Origin: an uncultured Lachnospiraceae bacterium | Lineage (GTDB): Bacteria; Bacillota; Clostridia; Lachnospirales; Lachnospiraceae | Assembly: GCA_910578405.1 (NCBI GenBank) | Contig: CAJTQO010000068.1 | Coordinates: forward strand, 1 to 9,118 | DNA length: 9,118 nucleotides | Direction: 5' to 3' | In this document: one piece after another, positions 1 through 5,012 of the stretch | Layout: the number at the start of each line of letters is the position of its first letter | Numbering within the stretch: position 1 is the stretch's first letter | Position numbers and translations under genes: made by a program | The notes under the pieces: generated by a model | Databases searched by the model: none | The model's input: the letters and a program-made list of their open reading frames with translations, nothing else | Told to the model about the DNA's origin: nothing

Positions 1-104
1 ATGGTGCGAAACAGGCGGTTCACGATTCTAATTTCTGACCGGATGGAACACTAGGCTGCGGCATACTGACAGACGCTACATATAGAAAAAGGATGGAATG
101 GAAT

Positions 105-995
105 ATGATTATTGAAAATTTATTTCAGCAAAAGAAGCCGGCGCTTTCTTTTGAGATATTTCCGCCGAAAAAGGAAGCGGAACTGAAGAATATAGATGCT
201 ACGTTAAGCACTTTGGCGAAACTGGAGCCGGATTTCATCAGCGTTACCTTTGGCGCGGGCGGAAGCAGCGCCAATAACCGGACGGTGGAGCTGGCAAAGA
301 AGATTAAAAAAGAATATGGCATTGAACCTTTGGTGCATCTGACCTGCATCAGCTACAGCCGGGAGGAAATCAAGGGGATTTTGGAAGAGCTGCAGAAAGC
401 GGAGCTTTGGAATGTGCTTGCTTTGCGGGGGGACAGGAACCCGGATATCCCGCCCAAGGATGATTTCCGTTATGCGGATGAATTGGTGGCGTTTATTAAA
501 GAGCAGGGAGACTTCCATGTGAGCGGCGCCTGTTACCCGGAAGTGCATACGGAAGCGCCGGACGGCATTACGGATATCCGTAATCTGAAAAGGAAGGTGG
601 ACGCCGGAGTTGGGCATTTGGTGTCCCAATTGTTTTTTGACAATGATAATTTTTACGATTTTCTGGTAAAACTAAAGATTGCCGGGATTGACGTGCCAGT
701 GGAAGCCGGAATTATGCCAGTGACCAACCGGGCGCAAATAAAGCGGATGGTGGATATGTGCGGCGCAGTGTTGCCAAAGAAATTTGAGAAGATATTGGAA
801 AAGTACGGCGACCATAAAGAGGCGCTGTTTGACGCCGGGATGGCGTATGCCGTCAACCAGATTGTGGAACTGATTGCCCAAGGCGTGGACGGAATCCATA
901 TTTTTACCATGAACAATCCGGTAGTGGCCGGAAGGATTTGTGAAGGGATTCGGAATTTGGTAAATGTAAAGAGGGATTCAAAAGAGACAGGGTAA
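105..995 (+). CDS. metF: Methylenetetrahydrofolate reductase (MetF)
   Basis: MetF is a cytosolic flavoprotein that reduces 5,10-methylene-THF to 5-methyl-THF, the methyl donor for methionine synthesis (or part of the methyl branch in folate-based C1 metabolism). The protein has 296 residues, the usual bacterial single-domain length, and shows the family blocks in order: SFEIFPPKK (E17, equivalent to the catalytic Glu of E. coli MetF), ISVTFGAGGS, LVHLTCI, LALRGD (D110), GACYPE, LVSQLFFDNDNFYDF, AGIMPVTN and GIHIFTMNNP. An in-frame ATG at 93 also exists, but the purine-rich AAAAAGGATGG (86-96) abuts or overlaps it. The same motif is well spaced for the ATG at 105, which also matches the family N-terminus, so 105 is preferred. 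No separate promoter was seen, and the upstream gene lies outside the window. The next gene follows after 79 bases on the same strand, so co-transcription is possible. Confidence 0.96.
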   Translation: MIIENLFQQKKPALSFEIFPPKKEAELKNIDATLSTLAKLEPDFISVTFGAGGSSANNRTVELAKKIKKEYGIEPLVHLTCISYSREEIKGILEELQKAELWNVLALRGDRNPDIPPKDDFRYADELVAFIKEQGDFHVSGACYPEVHTEAPDGITDIRNLKRKVDAGVGHLVSQLFFDNDNFYDFLVKLKIAGIDVPVEAGIMPVTNRAQIKRMVDMCGAVLPKKFEKILEKYGDHKEALFDAGMAYAVNQIVELIAQGVDGIHIFTMNNPVVAGRICEGIRNLVNVKRDSKETG

Positions 996-1074
996 GTAGG
1001 GAAAGGCCGTCACAAGGGTCTTGGGCTATCGGTAGGGCAAGCGTTAGGGATAGATACGGAATTAGGATAAAATT

Positions 1075-1803
1075 ATGGCGAAAGAAGCGTTAGTAACCGG
1101 GGCCTCCCGGGGGATTGGCCGGGCAATTGCGCAAAAATTGGCGCAAGCCGGATATAATTTATGGCTGACTTGCAGGAATTCCCAGCAGGAACTTTTCCAG
1201 GCGCAGAAGGAACTGCAGGCACAGTATGGCATTGTCTGCCGGGCAGTGGTTTGCGATATGGGGGACTACCAGTCCGTGCGCCGCCTGTTTGATGGCGTCA
1301 GGGAAACGGGACGGCTGGATGCGCTGGTAAATAATGCCGGAATTTCCTATATTGGCCTGCTGCAGGAAATGGAGCCGCGGCAGTGGCAGGAAGTGATGAA
1401 TTCTAACTTAAACAGTGTGTTTTACGCTTGTAAGTTTGCGGTTCCCCTTATGTTAAAGCGGCAATATGGCCGGATTGTAAATATTTCTTCTGTTTGGGGG
1501 AGGGTAGGAGCGTCTATGGAGGTGGCTTATTCCGCATCCAAGGGAGGGGTGGACAGTTTTACAAAAGCTTTGGCGAAAGAGTTGGCGCCCAGCCATATCA
1601 GCGTCAATGCAATAGCCTGCGGGGTGATTGACACACAAATGAACGAACGCTTTGACAAAGAAGAAAGACAGGCGTTGCAGGAGGAAATTCCTGCAGACCG
1701 GTTTGGCAGACCGGAAGAAGTGGCAGAACTGACAGTTAAGGTGATAGAAGCGCCGGAATATATGACCGGACAGATAATTTCCCTGGATGGAGGCTGGAGC
1801 TAA
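1075..1803 (+). CDS. Short-chain dehydrogenase/reductase, FabG-like; candidate EF-P 5-aminopentanone reductase (YmfI group)
   Basis: This is a classical SDR of 242 residues with a Rossmann fold. The dinucleotide motif TGASRGIG is at residues 8-15 and NNAG at 86-89. The catalytic set is N111, S139 (NISSVWG), Y152 and K156 (YSASK), and the C-terminus is GQIISLDGGWS, typical of the adh_short_C2 group. The fold and active site are certain. The substrate is not. FabG (3-oxoacyl-ACP reductase) is the default family name, but no fatty-acid synthesis gene is adjacent. From memory, the blocks NAGISYIGLLQEM, NISSVWG and FTKALAKELAPS resemble Firmicute proteins assigned as YmfI. In Bacillus subtilis YmfI reduces the 5-aminopentanone modification on elongation factor P. 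The start is supported by AGGA at 1064-1067, seven bases upstream. The gene lies 79 bases after metF and could share its transcript. Confidence 0.9.
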   Translation: MAKEALVTGASRGIGRAIAQKLAQAGYNLWLTCRNSQQELFQAQKELQAQYGIVCRAVVCDMGDYQSVRRLFDGVRETGRLDALVNNAGISYIGLLQEMEPRQWQEVMNSNLNSVFYACKFAVPLMLKRQYGRIVNISSVWGRVGASMEVAYSASKGGVDSFTKALAKELAPSHISVNAIACGVIDTQMNERFDKEERQALQEEIPADRFGRPEEVAELTVKVIEAPEYMTGQIISLDGGWS

Positions 1804-1814
1804 GCGCAAAGCCA

Positions 1815-1978
1815 TAGAGCGTGTTTGAACATTCATTCCCCCAACCTGCACGCCCCACTTTGCGTGATATTTGCGGCAAATCCGGGTGACATAACCCGCT
1901 ATGCGCCGTTCCTTTGGCGCAAATCGCCCATAAATTGTGATGGATATCTGTCAAAAAACAACTTTCAAACACGTTCTA
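1815..1978. mobile_element. MITE-like element with 13-bp terminal inverted repeats and flanking TA
   Basis: The left end GAGCGTGTTTGAA (1817-1829) and right end TTCAAACACGTTC (1964-1976) are inverted copies that agree at 12 of 13 bases. Both are flanked outside by TA (1815-1816 and 1977-1978), as expected for a TA target duplication of the IS630/Tc1-mariner type. Inside are three consecutive short hairpins: ATTTG/CAAAT (1869-1881), CGGGT/ACCCG (1883-1898) and TGCGCC/GGCGCA (1902-1921). At about 160 bp it is too short for a transposase, so it would be non-autonomous. Short frames open on either strand through it have no ribosome binding site and are taken as chance. The transposition family is inference. 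The repeat ends and hairpins are directly visible. Confidence 0.65.
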
Positions 1979-2033
1979 AAACGAGGAAAACGAAAGAGGG
2001 CAAAGGGTAAAACATTATATGTGTTTTTAAGTA

Positions 2034-2134
2034 TGGGGCGTAGCTTTGGACAGAGAGAGTGAGAATATCGGGAAGGGGAAGTCAGGAAGGGAACGAGGCG
2101 CAGCCTTGGATGGAAAGGGAGCGAGGGATAAAAA
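2034..2134 (+). repeat. Diverged direct repeat, two copies 60 bp apart, upstream of trxB
   Basis: GGGCGTAGCTTTGGA, near 2036-2050, is matched 60 bases later by GAGGCGCAGCCTTGGA, and both are followed by a purine-rich GAGAG/GAGCGAGG tract. The differences are mostly transitions. With the preceding TIR element, these repeats fill the gap between the SDR gene and trxB. No gene, tRNA or convincing promoter was seen in 1979-2167. Confidence 0.4.
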
Positions 2135-2187
2135 TTTGCGCCTGCGGTTTAAGGGCTGCAGGTTAAGAGAAAGGCATGGTTATTAAT

Positions 2188-3138
2188 ATGTATGATTTGA
2201 TTATTATAGGTTCGGGGCCTGCCGGCTTGTCGGCGGCGGTATATGCCAAACGGGCAGGGTTTCATACCCTTGTGTTGGAAAAAAGCCCTATGAGCGGCGG
2301 GCAGGCGCTCAATACGTATGAGGTGGACAATTACCTGGGGCTGCCTGGGATAAACGGGTTTGACCTTGGCATGAAATTCCGGGAACATGCGGATAAGATG
2401 GAAGTGGAATTTATAGAGACAGAGGCAAAAGGCATAATTACAGGGATAGAGGCTGGCGCAGACGCTCCGGGCGGACGGATTCATACTGTAAAAACAGACC
2501 AGGGAGATTTCCAGGCAAAGGCGGTGCTTCTTGCAACAGGGGCGCAACATGCCAAATTGGGGGCGCCAGGGGAAGAGGAACTGGCAGGTATGGGAGTGTC
2601 CTATTGTGCAACTTGTGACGGGGCCTTTTTCCGCAACCGCACCGTAGCAGTGGTGGGCGGAGGTGACGTAGCGGCAGAAGACGCTATTTTCCTTGGCAGA
2701 ATTTGCCGGAAAGTATATTTGCTCCATCGAAGAGATGAATTGCGGGCAGCGGCGACGCTGCAGGAAAGAGTGAAAAATCAGCCGCAGGTGGAGATTTTAT
2801 GGAATACCGTAGTGACGGAAATAGTGGGGGAAGACCAAGTATCCGGCGTCCGGATTCGGAATGTGGCTTCAGGAGAAACGCAGGAACTGGCGGTGGACGG
2901 TGTATTTATAGCGGTAGGCATACGGCCCGACTCGGAAGCGTTCCGGGAAATTGCAGAGTGTGACGGCAAGGGATATTTTGTGGCGGGGGAAGACTGCGCC
3001 ACTTCCACGCCAGGGATTTACGCCGCAGGCGATGTGCGGACAAAGGCTCTGCGGCAGATAATTACCGCGGTGGCGGATGGAGCCAATGCAGTGGCAAGCG
3101 TGCAGGATTATTTCAATGCATCCACAGATACGCCGTAA
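2188..3138 (+). CDS. trxB: Thioredoxin reductase, NADPH-dependent (TrxB)
   Basis: TrxB is a cytosolic FAD enzyme that passes electrons from NADPH to thioredoxin for disulfide reduction. The protein has 316 residues, normal for low-molecular-weight bacterial TrxB. Features in order: FAD-binding GSGPAG near the N-terminus; the redox-active pair CATC (C140 and C143, in SYCATCDGAFF); the NADPH-binding GGGDVAAEDA at about 157; LLHRRDELRAA, whose HRRD..RA pattern marks NADPH-binding TrxB rather than ferredoxin/flavin-linked relatives; and the C-terminal FAD motif STPGIYAAGDVR. An ATG at 2176 is in frame, but the GAGAAAGG motif (2167-2174) leaves only one base before it. The ATG at 2188, giving MYDLIIIGSGPAG, fits both the ribosome binding site and the family start. 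The gene appears to be an independent unit: 384 bases separate it from the upstream SDR gene and it converges on the next gene. Confidence 0.96.
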   Translation: MYDLIIIGSGPAGLSAAVYAKRAGFHTLVLEKSPMSGGQALNTYEVDNYLGLPGINGFDLGMKFREHADKMEVEFIETEAKGIITGIEAGADAPGGRIHTVKTDQGDFQAKAVLLATGAQHAKLGAPGEEELAGMGVSYCATCDGAFFRNRTVAVVGGGDVAAEDAIFLGRICRKVYLLHRRDELRAAATLQERVKNQPQVEILWNTVVTEIVGEDQVSGVRIRNVASGETQELAVDGVFIAVGIRPDSEAFREIAECDGKGYFVAGEDCATSTPGIYAAGDVRTKALRQIITAVADGANAVASVQDYFNASTDTP

Positions 3139-3181
3139 AGCGTGTTTGGCAAAGGTTTCCTAAACTATAGGCAGACTATGA

Positions 3182-3226
3182 AAATGGCCGGACAAGGATA
3201 GAAAAATCTTTCCTGCACGGCCATTT
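3182..3226. terminator. Putative bidirectional terminator hairpin between convergent genes
   Basis: AAATGGCCG (3182-3190) pairs perfectly with CGGCCATTT (3218-3226). Inside, AGGATAGA (3195-3202) pairs with TCTTTCCT (3207-3214) with a single T-T mismatch around a four-A loop. It lies 43 bases after the trxB stop and about 100 bases past the end of the convergent metallophosphoesterase gene. The T-tract is short on both strands, so termination efficiency is uncertain. Confidence 0.6.
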
Positions 3227-3328
3227 CTGTATTCCTTTGCGCGTCTGCTCTTTCTGTGTCTCACGGAAAGAACCGCCATTTTGTGACAGCAACTCCTATG
3301 CCACCGTCATATGAACTTCCGTTTTTAT

Positions 3329-4198
3329 TTAATCGGAAAGAATCAGCTCTTTCACTGCCTGTTTCCAGCATTCTTCCGGCACATCAGGCCAAATGCATTC
3401 TCCATGTATCTCTTTACATATCTCCATTGCTCTTCCTAAAACATTACCATGTGATATTTCACCTGTTCTAAGCAGATGTTCCGATACCTTGCACCAATAT
3501 GGCGCTTTTTCGTTTAAACCGGAAGCATATAAATCCGCAATGACTTCCTCTGTATTATACCCCAGACTGACAAATTCATAGTCCCACGCACCTTGCTTTC
3601 CTCTTAATATCATAAATTGCGCTTTTCCCTTGCTATGGATGGGAATTCCAACGGAACCCACGCCAAGCGCTGCTTTTTCATTATGCTCTATTCTCCTTTG
3701 TATGTGAGTATGACCGCATAAAATATAATCATTGGGCTCTCTTTCCATAATCCCAAAGGTGTTTTCATTGTCCGGCAATAATTTTTCATTTACTTTTCGG
3801 GGTGAACCATGACAGATTGTAATCGGTGGCAAATCTTCAAATATAAGCTCCTTCTTTATGGGTAAAGCTTTGAAAAAGCGCAGGTCTTTTTGCGTCAGAT
3901 TATTATATGTATAATAAAGACTGCCTGTGGTTGAGTCGTATTCGCTCCAGCCCTTTTGTTCCGAATCATAGTTAATCCAATAGTCTTCTTTATTTCCCCT
4001 GATGAAAAAGCATTTGTACTTTTCCTTTAACGAATACAAGGCGCTCATTGTCTTTTGGGGATAGGCCAACTCCCCCAGATAATCTCCAAGAAAGATAAAT
4101 GTATCTGCTCCGCGGGTTATTGCATGCTCCAGACATTTTTGTAAAGAAATATAATTGCCATGAATATCCGATAACACTGCTATGTTCAATGCAGCCAT
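3329..4198 (-). CDS. Calcineurin-like metallophosphoesterase, YfcE/MJ0936-like, with C-terminal extension
   Basis: The protein has 289 residues. The N-terminal 200 or so carry the binuclear-metal phosphoesterase motifs in order: SDIHGN (D11, H13), GDYLGE (D39), RGNKED (N69), ICHGSP (H130) and CGHTHIQ (H163, H165). The position after GN is Lys instead of the catalytic His seen in GNH enzymes. The YfcE/MJ0936 branch also lacks that His, which favours phosphodiesterase activity on small substrates, but the substrate is unknown. Residues about 210-289 form a mostly helical, Trp/Cys-containing tail that I do not recognise. The start is set by GGGAG (complement of 4205-4209), six bases upstream. 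The gene is on the opposite strand from its neighbours, is visibly AT-richer, and sits between two repeat-rich gaps. These features suggest horizontal acquisition, which is inference. Confidence 0.88.
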   Translation of the reverse strand: MAALNIAVLSDIHGNYISLQKCLEHAITRGADTFIFLGDYLGELAYPQKTMSALYSLKEKYKCFFIRGNKEDYWINYDSEQKGWSEYDSTTGSLYYTYNNLTQKDLRFFKALPIKKELIFEDLPPITICHGSPRKVNEKLLPDNENTFGIMEREPNDYILCGHTHIQRRIEHNEKAALGVGSVGIPIHSKGKAQFMILRGKQGAWDYEFVSLGYNTEEVIADLYASGLNEKAPYWCKVSEHLLRTGEISHGNVLGRAMEICKEIHGECIWPDVPEECWKQAVKELILSD

Positions 4199-4255
4199 AA
4201 CTTTCTCCCTTTATCTTTGTGAGCCGTAATAATCGTATAGGTTTCTTCCATTTTT

Positions 4256-4284
4256 ATCATACCATAGGAAAGGGGGAATAACAA
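4256..4284 (-). promoter_or_regulatory. Sigma-A type promoter of the metallophosphoesterase gene
   Basis: On the minus strand TTGTTA (complement of 4279-4284) is followed by exactly 17 bases and then TATGAT (complement of 4256-4261). These match consensus at four and five of six positions. It lies about 58 bases upstream of the start codon, leaving a 5' leader of about 50 bases. Confidence 0.6.
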
Positions 4285-4317
4285 GTCTGGTATTGATTTC
4301 TTTTCTATGCTACATTA

Positions 4318-4412
4318 GTTACTGTTCAAAGGCCCCTGTGAATATTTTAGCTCCATAACTGTACAGGCCCATGGCTAACCAGCAAAGTGACAGCCATGAT
4401 GTGAACAGTAAC
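4318..4412. repeat. Nested inverted repeats, about 95 bp, with 11-bp ends
   Basis: GTTACTGTTCA (4318-4328) and TGAACAGTAAC (4402-4412) are perfect inverted copies. Nested inside are CATGGCT (4370-4376) with AGCCATG (4392-4398), also perfect, and CCTGT (4335-4339) with ACAGG (4363-4367). The whole can fold as a branched structure. It overlaps the left arm of the larger inverted repeat described next. No clear target duplication was seen. Confidence 0.5.
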
Positions 4413-4661
4413 CAGTGTACTGCCTGCATGATATTCAGGCAAACTTCCTTGCCTAAATTTCCATCAGACTGTGTTGTCGGCGGTCAACGACGCCACCGTA
4501 GCGCCTCCCTTCGCCGCCTTGCTGATGAAAATGCATTCTTCCAAGTTTCGCCAGATATGATACAGACAATACACTGGTTGCCGTCCATACCGGAATAGGA
4601 TTTCTTCCAACAGTAAACCACCGTAACGGGCAAGTGCGAAGGAAGCTTAACATATTTTCAG
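4336..4661. repeat. Large imperfect inverted repeat (quasi-palindrome) in gene-free region
   Basis: The segment 4403-4446 on the plus strand aligns without gaps to the reverse complement of 4543-4586 at 33 of 44 bases. Ten of the eleven differences are transitions, and both copies contain AACCAGTGTA. Farther out, 4336-4354 matches the reverse complement of 4641-4661 at 16 positions with two one-base gaps, and farther in ATTTYCATCAG is shared. All pairs are symmetric about 4494-4499. Read outward to inward, both strands can encode a similar short peptide, NQCTAC on plus and NQCIVC on minus, but both are soon broken by stops and neither has a ribosome binding site. I therefore call it a repeat, possibly a decayed mobile element or structured RNA, rather than a gene. 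Confidence 0.5.
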
Positions 4662-4684
4662 CATTCTGTCAGATAATAGGAACA

Positions 4685-5002
4685 GAACTGAAAACAATGT
4701 CAGCGACAGGAGTGACGGAAGAAATTTAGAGTGAGAAATGCAGTCAAAATTTCTTCCAAAGGAAGGGTGCATAGGGAACTGATACGGAACTGAAAACAAT
4801 GTCAGCGACAGGAGCGTCGGAAGAAATGAGAGTGAAATACCGTCAAAATCACCTCCAAGGAAAGGGCGTGAAAGGAGCTGACACGGGACTGGAAACAGAA
4901 TCAGCGACAGGAGCGCCGGAAGAAATTTAGAGTGAGGAATGCAGTCGAAATATCTTCCAAGGAAGGGGCGTGAAGGGAGCTGATACGGGACTGGAAATAG
5001 GA
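4685..5002. repeat. Tandem array of about 102-bp units (three copies plus a truncated fourth)
   Basis: Units start at 4685, 4787 and 4886 with lengths 102, 99 and 102, and a truncated fourth begins at 4988. Each starts GRACTGRAAACA and includes TCAGCGACAGGAGYG and CGGAAGAAAT. Units 1 and 3 contain an inverted repeat: GGAAGAAATTT (4717-4727) with AAATTTCTTCC (4747-4757), perfect over 11 bp, and the same at 4918-4928 with 4948-4958 with one mismatch. Each makes a hairpin with a 19-base loop. Because the period is a multiple of three, the minus strand stays open across the array, but that frame starts at TTG and lacks a ribosome binding site. The array ends at the helD ribosome binding site. Confidence 0.85.
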
Positions 5003-5004
5003 GG
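4999..5004 (+). promoter_or_regulatory. Ribosome binding site of helD, fixing a TTG start
   Basis: A perfect AGGAGG is followed by eight bases and then TTG at 5013. No in-frame ATG occurs for well over 100 codons downstream, so this site decides the start. It lies in or just after the truncated fourth 102-bp repeat. Confidence 0.8.
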
Positions 5005-5012
5005 AAAATCAT

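Noticed and set aside
1..92. Coding tail of an upstream gene
   Set aside because: All three plus frames stop within the first 60 bases and none shows a recognisable C-terminus, so no assignment is possible.
93..104. metF start at ATG 93
   Set aside because: The only Shine-Dalgarno-like sequence abuts or overlaps this codon, while the in-frame ATG at 105 has suitable spacing and the family-like N-terminus.
204..629. 141-codon minus-strand frame inside metF
   Set aside because: It is a shadow of a clearly coding plus-strand gene and has no recognisable motif.
1825..2010. 61-codon plus-strand frame across the TIR element
   Set aside because: No ribosome binding site, it crosses the inverted-repeat ends, and the opposite strand is also open. 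It is better explained as an element than a gene.
4371..4653. Short frames on both strands in the quasi-palindrome containing NQCxxC
   Set aside because: No ribosome binding sites, early stops, and the similarity between strands follows from the DNA inverted repeat.
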